From the NCBI RefSeq assembly GCF_002899455.1, contig NZ_PPFB01000001.1, positions 4,378,001 to 4,442,000 of the forward strand: 64,000 nucleotides of DNA, in the 5' to 3' direction. The notes beneath the pieces are model-generated. The model searched no databases, was not told the DNA's origin, and saw only the letters and a list, made by a program, of their open reading frames with translations. Numbering within the stretch: position 1 is the first letter of the stretch; every line of letters starts with the position of its first letter. This DNA is from Streptomyces sp. DH-12. GTDB taxonomy: Bacteria; Actinomycetota; Actinomycetes; Streptomycetales; Streptomycetaceae. Positions 34,031 to 41,755 of this stretch are shown in pieces. Both the position numbers and the translations under genes were made by a program.

Positions 34031-34300
34031 TTAGCCCGACAATTTTCTGGACGATTTCATCGATCCCTCTGCTGTCCACTCTGGCGGCACGATCAGAGGG
34101 GTGATCTCGCACTCCGATGACTGCTGTTCCATGACACTGCCAACGTGGATTTCGGTGACCGTTTCAGCCCGATTAAGCACATCCTTCAGGTGCTCGCTCG
34201 GATCAATCGCCTCGAGCAATGCGGTACGCAGCTGAGCGATTCCTGTTCGCATGAAATTATCCATGGCGCGGGTGTATGTGATTTCGACCGGAATATTCAC
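34031..34300 (-). CDS. Small unknown protein coupled to the broken sigma factor
   Basis: An 89-residue frame whose GTG at 34300 overlaps the sigma-factor stop (GTGA), so it was translationally coupled. The N-terminus is MNIPVEITYTRAMDNFMRTG, followed by a helical stretch (AQLRTALLEAIDPSEHLKDV) and a short beta-like tail (TPLIVPPEWTAE). No motif is recognised. The composition is clearly AT-richer than the surroundings. It may be an anti-sigma-type partner or a fragment of a longer protein; I cannot tell. Confidence 0.5.
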   Translation of the reverse strand: MNIPVEITYTRAMDNFMRTGIAQLRTALLEAIDPSEHLKDVLNRAETVTEIHVGSVMEQQSSECEITPLIVPPEWTAEGSMKSSRKLSG

Positions 34301-34706
34301 TGAAATCCTTCCTCGTTCAGGGTCTTCGCAAGATTGGCGCGTGCGCGATGTAGGTTTTGACGGACGTTCACGGCGGGCATCCCCATTGCCCCAGCCGCCT
34401 CAGGATATGGATGACCTTAGATTGGCCGACTATTTCGTCGTCATCGTCACGCCCGATGTGATCAGGGAAACTAGACACCAGCTCATCTATGCGACTTCTG
34501 CCGAAAATTTTTGTCCACATGCGAAATGCGAACTTGCGTACCCATGCTAGGGGATGCTCTGCGGAGTCCCAGACCTTAGCAAGTTCAATAAAGGCCATCT
34601 GTACAGCGTCTTCAGCGTCGACTCGTCGCGCCCCTGCGGTGATCAGGAAACCAATCAAACGGTGCAAGGAATCTTTGAAAAGCTGTCCAAAATCCTCTAC
34701 CTGCAC
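34297..34706 (-). pseudogene. ECF-type sigma factor with region-4 deletion
   Basis: From a GTG at 34706 the frame gives VEDFGQLFKDSLHRLIGFL, then VDAEDAVQMAFIELAKVWDS and HPLAWVRKFAFRMWTKIFG, a good sigma region 2. After KVIHILRRL the frame goes wrong (GQWGCPP, stop). In another frame the end MPAVNVRQNLHRARANLAKT LNEEGFQ is present and ends at 34297, the final helix of region 4. The first half of region 4 (expected ~20-25 residues) is missing. So an internal deletion that also shifts the frame has inactivated it. The gene is AT-richer than the chromosome, suggesting foreign origin. Confidence 0.75.
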
Positions 34707-34729
34707 GACGAGGAGACGACGGAGCGAAC

Positions 34730-35545
34730 GTAGCCCTCGGCTCCCTGACCGCCGAACCGGGCCGGCAGAACGAGGACTTCGCGGCCGTCGCCCCTGGCAC
34801 GGCCGTTCTCCTCGACGGTGCCAGTGTGGCCGGGACTGAGACCGGATGCGTGCACGGCGTCGCCTGGTTCTCCTCGGCGCTGGGCGGGCTGCTGCTGAGC
34901 AGCATCACGGCACACCCCGCCCGGTCGCTCACTGACTGCCTCGCCGACGCGATCCGAGACGTCCGTTCGCTGCACGAGGGCACCTGCGACCTGACCTGTC
35001 GGGCCAGCCCGACCAGTACGGTCGTCGCGGTCCGGACCGGTGGGGAGGCTCTGGAGTACCTCGTCCTCGGTGACTCGACCCTCTTCCTCGCCGACAGGGA
35101 CGGGAAGACGATTGCCGTCACCGACCAGCGCCTGGACGAGGTCGGTGAACGGCTCCGTGCGCCGGTCGACGAACTGCCCACCGGCTCACCCGAACACGCC
35201 GCCGCCTTGGCCGAGTACCGCGACGCCCTGACCGGGCTCCGTAACCAGCCGGGCGGCTTCTGGATCGCCGGCCCCGAACCGCGGGCGGCTGAACATGCGC
35301 TGACCGGAACGGTACCGCTGGACTCGCTCACGTCCGTGGCGCTGCTGAGTGACGGGGTGACGCGTCTCGTCGACAGCTTTGACCTCGCGGACTGGGTACG
35401 GGTGCTGGGCGTTCTCAGCTCGTCAGGGCCGGATGAGTTGATCCGGCAGGTTCGAGAAGCAGAGGCTGGGGACCCCGACGGCCGGCGCCGGCCGCGTGGC
35501 AAGGCGCACGATGACGCGACTGTCCTGTACTGGGTGCTGTCGTAA
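34730..35545 (+). pseudogene. PP2C-like phosphatase gene with a mutated start codon
   Basis: The frame is open from 34730 to the stop at 35545. It begins ALGSLTAEPGRQNEDFAAVA, PGTAVLLDGASVAG, then HGVAWFSSALGGLLL, VLGDSTLFLADRDG, VALLSDGVTRLVDSF and HDDATVLYWVLS: the usual order of PP2C metal-binding motifs. A ribosome site GGAG lies five bases before GTA at 34730, where a GTG start would be expected; the first normal start is GTG 34826, which loses the first metal-binding Asp-Gly (LLDGA). I infer a GTG-to-GTA change. Whether a rare start is used cannot be told. A fragment of a close paralogue lies at 26601-26692. Confidence 0.65.
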
Positions 35546-35585
35546 GCGCGTTTGGCCTCACTACCTGCTTCTTGCCCGCCCGGCG

Positions 35586-35723
35586 TTATGACCGATTGCG
35601 ACGACGCCAGACCGTGAACATCCAGACGCAGAACAGCACCAGCCCCACGATCACCACCCAGGGAGGCAGTACGCCCAGCCCTTTGTACGACAGGGTGATG
35701 GCGGCGTGTACTGATTCCTTCAC
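35586..35723 (-). CDS. Small single-span membrane protein (45 residues)
   Basis: A 45-residue frame with an excellent ribosome site, TGAGGAG, five bases before a GTG at 35723. The product starts MKESVHAAITLSYKGLGVLP and continues PWVVIVGLVLFCVWMFTVW, one membrane span, then a basic end RRRNRS. It lies inside the tRNA-Arg island between the PP2C remnant and the integrase remnant. The family is unknown. Strong signals and clean composition make it more likely real than chance. Confidence 0.55.
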   Translation of the reverse strand: MKESVHAAITLSYKGLGVLPPWVVIVGLVLFCVWMFTVWRRRNRS

Positions 35724-35977
35724 TGTGACTCCTCAGTCAGTCAGCGGTGCACTAGGAAACGCCCTCTCGTTGCACTGAAGTCAGGTGCCCCCTTCGTCAA
35801 CGGCCATACTTCCTGCCGGCCGCATAGCTGGCTTCGCATGCCTCCTTATGCAGTTGATGAGGCGTCGGGTTGCGGTAGCCGTCAACCCCCCAGGCAGTTC
35901 GGGTGGGTTCCTCCCTGTGTTGTCTAGGGGGTATTCAGCGGCTCGGCGTCCGTGACGGACGCGAGTCGGTGATGCGG

Positions 35978-36778
35978 CTGCACATCCTGCCCACCTTCGG
36001 GACCGGGAGCGTGGCCGACGTGACGATGGCCCGGGTGCGCAGCTGACGCGGCAAGCTCCTCGCGGCCGGCGTCGGTGAGCCGACGGTGGTCAAGGCGTAC
36101 CAACTGCTGCGTGCCCCCATGAACACGGCTGTGGACGACGAGCTGATCCGGCGCAACCCGTGCCGCATCAAGGGCGCGGACCGCTACGACGTGCCCGAAC
36201 GGCCGGTCCTCACGGTGGCGGAGGTCTTCGCCGCCGCCGACTCCATCGCGCCGCGCCACCGGCTGCTCGTGCTCCTGGCGGCCTTCACCACCCTGCGGTT
36301 CGGGGAGCTGGCGGCCCTGCGGCGCCGGGACGTCGACCTGGAGGGGCTGACCGTCACCGTGCGCCGCGCTCAGGCCGAGTTGCAGGACGGCCGGCTCTTC
36401 GACAAGGCGCCGAAATCCGCAGCCGGGGCGCACTCCGTCTCCTTCCCGGCCGAACTGCTCGACGCAGTCACGCACCACCTGGAGCACTTCGCCGCTCCCG
36501 GCCGCGACGGGCACGTCTTCGTCGGGCCGCAGGGCGGGCAGCTACGGCGCAGCAACTTCCGGGACGACTGGGTCAAGGCCCGGAAGGCCGCGGGCGTCAC
36601 GGCCGAGCTGCACTTCCACTACCTGCGGCACATGGGCAACACGCTGGCCTCGACGGCCGGGGCCAGCTCGCGAGAGCTGATGACGAGGATGGGGCACAGC
36701 AGCTCCCGGGCCGCGTTGATCCACCAGCACATGACCGGTGACCGTGATCGGCCATCGCCGACCGGCTTGGGGCCATGA
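35978..36778 (+). pseudogene. Tyrosine recombinase (integrase) with stop and catalytic Tyr to His change
   Basis: The frame reads LHILPTFGTGSVADVTMARV RS, then TGA (36044) where Trp is expected in this family, then RGKLLAAGVGEPTVVKAYQL L and NTAVDDELIRRNPCRIKGA. Catalytic landmarks: TTLRFGELAALRRRDVDL (first Arg) and HFHYLRHMGN (His/Arg box). The C-terminal landmark ALIHQHMTGDRD has His where the nucleophilic Tyr (ALIYQH) should be. The N-terminal DNA-binding domain is missing. It is inactive on three counts. The integrase sits in the normal position, followed by the hairpin 36870-36912. Confidence 0.85.
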
Positions 36779-36869
36779 TCCGGGGCGGCGGGGGAGCAGC
36801 CTCCGACTCGTCCGAGAGGAGTCCTGTGGAGCCGTAGGGGCACGCGTGTGGCACGACCCTGGACACAAT

Positions 36870-36912
36870 GAAGGGCCAGCCTGGGAGGGAACCCCCCTTG
36901 AGCTGGCCCTTC
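36870..36912. terminator. Hairpin after the second integrase remnant
   Basis: GAAGGGCCAGC and GCTGGCCCTTC are exact complements with an inner GGGAGG-type stem. It is closely related to the hairpins at 33651 and 37516, but the att sequence expected after it is missing or mutated (TGTGTGTGCCACCAG follows). The remainder of 36779-37071 has no gene. Confidence 0.7.
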
Positions 36913-37071
36913 TGTGTGTGCCACCAGTCGACTGATGCGGCAGTCGGACGAAGCCTCTGGCGTGTGCCTCCGTCCGGTGCTGTTGCTGTCAGCCGTAGAT
37001 GTCAGAGCTCGCGCGAGATCCACCGGGCGTCGAGGGACTCAAGGCGTGCGACCGCACTGCTTGCCCCACAT

Positions 37072-37284
37072 TCACAACAGACCATTTCGGCGGAGTTCTT
37101 CCTGACGCCGGCGGTCCGCATCAGCGCCGTTCTTGCCACGAGCTGCTCGCGCCCGCTTTCGCGGCTTGCGAGGGGGTTGTGCCTGGGCATCAAGTACCCG
37201 GTCGTACTTGTTCTCGCCACCCACACTCGACGGATCAACTGGGTCTCCGCCATGCAGGTTGTAAGCAACGAACCACTGGCTCAC
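37072..37284 (-). CDS. Small basic hypothetical protein
   Basis: A 70-residue frame starting at a GTG seven bases after AAGGGGG. The product begins MSQWFVAYNLHGGDPVDPSS and includes GENKYDRVLDAQAQPPRK, then a strongly basic helix (KRARAARGKNGADADRRRQE). It may bind nucleic acid. The family is not recognised. It lies in the island between the second integrase remnant and the tRNA, and could equally be the edge of a lost gene. Confidence 0.4.
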   Translation of the reverse strand: MSQWFVAYNLHGGDPVDPSSVGGENKYDRVLDAQAQPPRKPRKRARAARGKNGADADRRRQEELRRNGLL

Positions 37285-37515
37285 AGTCGCCCCCTTGCCT
37301 TTGACGCTACCGGTCTCGGCATAGCGTCGACCCCCTGAAGTTGGTGAAGGGCACTTTACTCAGCGTGGTCGACGTGCGCCATGGCCTGCGGTGAAGGACG
37401 TCTGAGTCGATAGACGTGGCCAGGACACGCAGCGTCGACCTCGGCGGATGCGTCTGAGGTGTGACTCCGACGAGCGGACGCAGTGGCACGTCTGTGGCAC
37501 GGAGCCCGGAACGGT

Positions 37516-37558
37516 GAAGGGCCAGCCCGGGAGGAAACCCCTCCTGAGCTGGCCCTTC
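37516..37558. terminator. Hairpin next to tRNA-Arg
   Basis: GAAGGGCCAGC (37516-37526) and GCTGGCCCTTC (37548-37558) pair exactly, with an inner GGAGG/CCTCC stem. It ends six bases from the 3' end of the tRNA-Arg gene and may terminate the tRNA transcript. Copies of this hairpin lie beside the other att sites, so it travelled with the recombination site. Confidence 0.75.
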
Positions 37559-37564
37559 TCGCTG

Positions 37565-37606
37565 TGCCCCCGGCAGGATTCGAACCTGCGACACCCGCTT
37601 TAGGAG
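37565..37606. repeat. att copy 3: original site within tRNA-Arg
   Basis: This is the functional copy, part of the intact tRNA gene. The two other 42-base copies are at 32309 and 33700. Insertion of an element here keeps the tRNA whole because the element brings its own 3' end. Confidence 0.85.
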
Positions 37607-37637
37607 AGCGGTGCTCTATCCCCTGAGCTACGAAGGC
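37565..37637 (-). tRNA. tRNA-Arg (CCT anticodon)
   Basis: A 73-base tRNA with all arms intact: acceptor GCCTTCG pairing with CGGGGGC (two G-U pairs), D arm GCTC/GAGC, anticodon stem CCGCT/AGCGG with loop CTCCTAA, variable loop GTGTC, and T arm GCAGG-TTCGAAT-CCTGC. The anticodon CCT reads the rare AGG arginine codon. CCA is not encoded. Its 3' half is the target of at least two earlier integrations on its left side. Confidence 0.95.
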
Positions 37638-37810
37638 GTGGTCGGCGGTCAAGCCGTGAGCGTCCTGGTCGGTGGCCGCGGGCCCGGTCACGGGGGCAGC
37701 GGCGTCCGCCGGGGCGCTCGATCCACAGGGTACCGGATCGGAGCCCGGGCGGGTGGGGACGGGGAGGAGAGCCCCTGGGTCGGCCGCCCCTCCCGACCCG
37801 CCCTCACGCC

Positions 37811-38629
37811 TCAGGGCTTCCGGGCCACCCCTCCGAACATCGCCACCTCCGCCGGGAGGTCCCCGGAGGCGTCCTCCGGGCGCCAGCGGTTGCAGGAGAC
37901 CACCCCGGGCTCCAGCAGCTCCAGCCCGTCGAAGAAGCGGACCACCGCCTCCGGCGTCCGCTGGGTCAGCTTCGGCGTGCCGTTCTCGTTCCAGAAGGCG
38001 ACCGCCGCGTCCACGTCCGGCATGTCCGGGCGGGTGATCGTGTGGGAGAGGACCAGGTGGCTGCCGGACGGCAGGGCGTCCATCAGGCGGCGCACGACGT
38101 CGTACGCCTCCTCGTCGTCCTCGATGAAGATGACCACGCCGAGCAGGACGAGGGCGACCGGCCGGCTGAGGTCCAGGGACCGCGCGGCCTGTTCGAGGAT
38201 GGCGTCGATGTTGCGCAGGTCCTCGTCGAAGTACGCCGTGCTGCCCTCCGGCGTGCTGGTGAGCAGGGCCTCGGCGTGGGCCAGCACGATGGGGTCGTTG
38301 TCGACGTAGACGACGCGGGAGTCGGGGGCGACGCGCTGCGCGACCTCGTGGGTGTTGTCCGCGGTGGGCAGGCCGGTGCCGATGTCGAGGAACTGCCGGA
38401 TCCCGCACCGCCCGGCCAGATGCCGCACGGCACGGCCGAGGAACTGCCGGTCGGCGAGGGCGTAGTCGCCGATGCCGGGGTGCAGCGTGCGGATCTGGTC
38501 GCCGGCGGCCTGGTCGACCGGGTAGTTGTCCTTGCCGCCCAGCCAGTAGTTCCAGATGCGTGCGGTGTGCGGCTGGTCGGTCCTGATGCGCGCGCGTGCC
38601 TCGAGCGATGCCGCGGATATCTCCGTCAC
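37811..38629 (-). CDS. SAM-dependent methyltransferase of the PF04672 (DUF574) type
   Basis: A 272-residue protein, very common in Streptomyces. Key segments: HTARIWNYWLGGKDNYPVDQ (family signature), QFLDIGTGLPTADNTHE (the SAM-binding glycine loop), RVVYVDNDPIVLAHAEALL (acidic end of strand 2) and VALVLLGVVIFIEDDEEAYD. The methyl acceptor is unknown; some members act in secondary metabolism. The GTG at 38629 follows TGGAGGAC by six bases, so I prefer it to an in-frame ATG at 38668, which has no site. The gene is the first intact one to the right of tRNA-Arg. Confidence 0.85.
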   Translation of the reverse strand: MTEISAASLEARARIRTDQPHTARIWNYWLGGKDNYPVDQAAGDQIRTLHPGIGDYALADRQFLGRAVRHLAGRCGIRQFLDIGTGLPTADNTHEVAQRVAPDSRVVYVDNDPIVLAHAEALLTSTPEGSTAYFDEDLRNIDAILEQAARSLDLSRPVALVLLGVVIFIEDDEEAYDVVRRLMDALPSGSHLVLSHTITRPDMPDVDAAVAFWNENGTPKLTQRTPEAVVRFFDGLELLEPGVVSCNRWRPEDASGDLPAEVAMFGGVARKP

Positions 38630-38710
38630 TACGTCCTCCAGAGCTGACCGGCAGCTGTCAAGCAGCAACCTAGCGGAGGGAGTTGGGCGGGGTACCGCGC
38701 CCTGACGACG

Positions 38711-40003
38711 TCAGGACGCCGACGTGCGGGTGACCCTGACCCGGTACTCGTCCTCGCTCCCGGCCAGCACCGCCACCCGTACCCCCTCCTCGCGGTCCAC
38801 GAAGCTCTGGCCCGGGGTGAAGGTCGCGTCCGACAGTTCCGCGTGCACGTTCGGGGCCCGGGTGCAGCCGCCGCTGTCCCGGGTCGCGTCGTGGACGGTG
38901 ACGGGGCCCATGCCCGTGTCCACGTCCGCGTCGACCCGGTAGACGAGGATGCCCGGCCGGCACACCGCCTCGTCGTTCCCGGCGCGGGTGCGCAGCTCCA
39001 CCGCGTACCCGGAATGCGCGTCGAGCGGTATGAAGAGCAGCTTGGGGCCGCCCGGGCGGGCCAGCGGGGTCAGGACGTACTCCCGCGAGCCGCGCTGCGC
39101 CACGCAGCTCACCTGGGACGTGTCGAGCCAGCCGAGCTTCCACTTGTGCCAGGCGAGGAAGTCGTTGTTGGCGCCCCAGTCCTCGCTCATGATGTCCCAG
39201 TGGCCGACCGCGCCGCCGCCCTCGGCGGTGTAGAGGTCGGGCAGGCCGAAGACGTGGCCGTTCTCGTGCGGGAGCACGCGGTAGCCGGTGCGGTCGTAGG
39301 AGCCGGAGCCGTCGTCCTGGCGGGAGTAGACGAACGACGCGTTGGAGACGGGTCTGCCGTCCGCGGTGGGGGCCTCGTCGTTGCCGGCGAAGGTGACGGA
39401 CAGGACGGTGTCCAGGGCGGCCGGTCCCGCGTTGGGGGTGACGAGCACGTTCAGCAGGTCGTACGCCCGGAAGTCCACCTCCGCGTCGGCCTCGGAGACG
39501 ATGTCGCGGACCAGCTCCCGGTAGCCGGGGTCGAAGGGCGCGCCGCGCTCTATGCCGTACTGGCGGAAGGACTTGGGCATGCGCAGCCACTCGGGGACGG
39601 GCAGTTCGGGGCGGTAGTCGAGGCGGCCGTAGGAGCTGGTGGTGAACCACTCGCGGGTCTGCGGGAAGAACTCGCGGTAGCGGTCGAGGGCGTCGCCCTC
39701 ACCGGGCGCGTCCGAGAAGTCGATCATCAGGGTGAGGGCGCGGACGGTGCCGGTGGAGCGGGTGTAGCCGGGGTCCGTCGGGATGCCCTCGGACATCTGC
39801 ACGTCGCGGTCGCTGCCGATCATGCAGGGCCCGTGGGCGGAGCTGCGGGACAGGGCGCTCGGGCCGGCGCCGGGGGCGGTGGTCGCGGGGGAGAGGTGGC
39901 CGCTGCCGGCCGAGCTGCAGACCGCGAGGGTGAGGGCGGTGACGGAGCCCAGGGCGGCCAGGCGGCGCGGGGATATCCGGCCTCGGCTCGGACGCGGCTG
40001 CAT
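38711..40003 (-). CDS. Secreted M6-like zinc metalloprotease
   Basis: A 430-residue secreted protein with a signal peptide (RRLAALGSVTALTLAVCSSA, after basic PRPSRGRISPRR; a Cys at its end suggests a possible lipoprotein). The catalytic motif is LPHENGHVFGLPDLY, in which the HENGH follows the HExxH form of metalloproteases, with a downstream Asp and a GHWDIMSEDWG segment as in immune-inhibitor-A-type M6 peptidases. The first half has LTLMIDFSDAPGEG, typical of the family. The ATG at 40003 has GGAGG seven bases upstream; an in-frame ATG at 40060 lacks a site. It probably degrades extracellular proteins. Confidence 0.82.
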   Translation of the reverse strand: MQPRPSRGRISPRRLAALGSVTALTLAVCSSAGSGHLSPATTAPGAGPSALSRSSAHGPCMIGSDRDVQMSEGIPTDPGYTRSTGTVRALTLMIDFSDAPGEGDALDRYREFFPQTREWFTTSSYGRLDYRPELPVPEWLRMPKSFRQYGIERGAPFDPGYRELVRDIVSEADAEVDFRAYDLLNVLVTPNAGPAALDTVLSVTFAGNDEAPTADGRPVSNASFVYSRQDDGSGSYDRTGYRVLPHENGHVFGLPDLYTAEGGGAVGHWDIMSEDWGANNDFLAWHKWKLGWLDTSQVSCVAQRGSREYVLTPLARPGGPKLLFIPLDAHSGYAVELRTRAGNDEAVCRPGILVYRVDADVDTGMGPVTVHDATRDSGGCTRAPNVHAELSDATFTPGQSFVDREEGVRVAVLAGSEDEYRVRVTRTSAS

Positions 40004-40184
40004 GGGGAAACCTCCGCTCCGCACGGCAGCCGCCGTCTCCGACTGCACCCTCCCGATCACCCTTTGTCACGGGTCGGGGGTGCGCTCGCCGGGTGGTCCG
40101 ATCGTGGGGTACGGGCGGGCTTCGAGCATGAGCTGAGTCACGTGAGGGTTTCCCGTGTGCGGGACCGAGGACCCTTCCGCGGCG

Positions 40185-40703
40185 TCAGCGGAGCCAGGGC
40201 AGGTCCGCGCCCGCTTCGCTCGGCTGAAGTCCCTCGGCGATGATCCCCATGATCTCGCCGAGAGACTTCTGCTGCTCCGGCGTGAGCCGGTCGAACACCG
40301 CCTGCCGTACGGCGTTGACGTGGCCGGGGGCGTGGCGGCGCAGCACCTCCGTGCCCTCGTCGGTGAGCACGGCGAACTGGCCGCGTTTGTCGGAGGGGCA
40401 GTCCTCGCGGCGGACCCAGCCGTTCTTCTCCAGCCGGGCGACCGCGTGCGACAGGCGGGAGCGGGTGATCTTGGCGTCCTTCGCCAGCTCCGTCATGCGC
40501 AGCCGCCGGCGGGGCGCCTCGGCCAGCTTGACCAGCAGGCCGTAGTAGACGTGCGGCATGCCCGCGTCCCGCTGGAGCTGACGGTCGAGGTGGTCCTCCA
40601 GGAGCGTGGTGGCGTCGACGTACGCGCGCCAGACGCGCTGTTCCTCGTCGGTGAGCCAGCGCGGCTCCCCGGCGGCTGCCGAAGGTGCGGGTGCCGTGTT
40701 CAT
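40185..40703 (-). CDS. MarR-family regulator
   Basis: A 172-residue winged-helix protein: VYYGLLVKLAEAPRRRLRMT, then ELAKDAKITRSRLSHAVARL (recognition helix) and WVRREDCPSDKRGQFAVLTD (the wing). The final dimerisation helices follow. The start is the ATG at 40703. It diverges from an extradiol dioxygenase gene at 40889, and the two TTGAAC-type sites between them suggest repression of both. The effector is probably a phenolic compound, by analogy with MarR regulators next to such dioxygenases. Confidence 0.87.
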   Translation of the reverse strand: MNTAPAPSAAAGEPRWLTDEEQRVWRAYVDATTLLEDHLDRQLQRDAGMPHVYYGLLVKLAEAPRRRLRMTELAKDAKITRSRLSHAVARLEKNGWVRREDCPSDKRGQFAVLTDEGTEVLRRHAPGHVNAVRQAVFDRLTPEQQKSLGEIMGIIAEGLQPSEAGADLPWLR

Positions 40704-40727
40704 GCACTCCACTGTACGGGCGTTCTC

Positions 40728-40782
40728 CTTGAACCTTAAACAAATGGGGCGTACAGTCAGCAGTGGAAGTTGAGAGTTCAAG
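40728..40782. promoter_or_regulatory. Paired MarR-type operator candidates
   Basis: CTTGAAC at 40728-40734 and its complement GTTCAAG at 40776-40782 lie in opposite orientation. Both extend into similar half-sites (TTGAACCTTAAAC on one strand, TTGAACTCTCAAC on the other). They sit between the MarR and dioxygenase genes. Confidence 0.5.
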
Positions 40783-40888
40783 TACACCGGTCGGTGACCA
40801 CCACTCGGTGACCGCCGCTCGTGGCCGCCGGACGCGTCGCAGAAACCGTGGGGACGCCGCAGAGACGCCGCAGAAAGGAGTCGCCGTC

Positions 40889-41674
40889 ATGACCGCCGCC
40901 ACTCAGGAGCGCATGCCGGCGCTCTACCTCAGCCACGGTGCCCCGCCCCTCGCCGACGACCCCGTCTGGCCCGGCGAGCTGGCCGCCTGGTCCGCGGGCC
41001 TGCCCCGCCCCAAGGCGATCCTCGTCGTCTCCGCCCACTGGGAGGAGGCCCCGCTCGCCCTCGGCGCCACCGAGACCGTGCCCCTCGTCCACGACTTCTG
41101 GGGCTTCCCCGAGCACTACTACCGGGTCACCTACCCCGCCCCCGGCGCCCCCGAGCTCGCCGAGTCCGTGCGCAAGCTGCTGCGCGCCCCCGGCACCCCC
41201 GTCCAGGACGTCCCCGACCGGGGCCTGGACCACGGCGCCTACGTCCCGCTCGTCGAGATGTACCCGGAGGCCGACATCCCCGTCCTCCAGGTGTCCATGC
41301 CGACCCTCGACCCCGTGAAGCTGATGGACATCGGGCGCCGGCTCGCACCGCTGCGCGACGAGGGCGTGCTGATCGTCGGCTCCGGGTTCTTCACCCACAA
41401 CCTCGCCGCGCTGCGCCAGGGCGGCATCCCCGCCTGGTCGGCCGAGTTCGACGCGTGGGGCAGGGAGGCGCTCCAGGCGCGGGACGTGGACGCGCTGCTG
41501 GACTTCCTCCGCAAGTCCCCCGCCGGCCGGCTCGCCCACCCGCGCACCGAGCACTTCGCCCCGCTCTTCGTCGCCATGGGCGCCGCCGACGCGGCCGGCG
41601 AGCTCGGGGAACAGAAGTCCGTGATCGACGGGTTCTGGATGGGGCTGGCCAAGCGGTCGGTGCAGTTCGGCTGA
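40889..41674 (+). CDS. DODA-type extradiol ring-cleavage dioxygenase
   Basis: A 261-residue enzyme that opens catechol-type rings, or acts on DOPA-like substrates, with a metal ion. Metal-binding histidines are visible at His16 (YLSHGAPP), His50 (VVSAHWEE) and near 170 (SGFFTHNLA). A further conserved motif is VPDRGLDHGAYVPLVEMYPE. The ATG at 40889 follows AAAGGAG by eight bases; an earlier in-frame start at 40763 is within the divergent operator. It resembles YgiD/LigB-type proteins. It likely forms a regulatory pair with the MarR gene, which diverges from it. Confidence 0.9.
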   Translation: MTAATQERMPALYLSHGAPPLADDPVWPGELAAWSAGLPRPKAILVVSAHWEEAPLALGATETVPLVHDFWGFPEHYYRVTYPAPGAPELAESVRKLLRAPGTPVQDVPDRGLDHGAYVPLVEMYPEADIPVLQVSMPTLDPVKLMDIGRRLAPLRDEGVLIVGSGFFTHNLAALRQGGIPAWSAEFDAWGREALQARDVDALLDFLRKSPAGRLAHPRTEHFAPLFVAMGAADAAGELGEQKSVIDGFWMGLAKRSVQFG

Positions 41675-41755
41675 GGCGGGACCCCGGCACGTTCTGTGGC
41701 CCCGGTGGCCGGGACCCCGGCACGTTCTGTGGCCCCGGCGGCCGGGACCTCGGGG

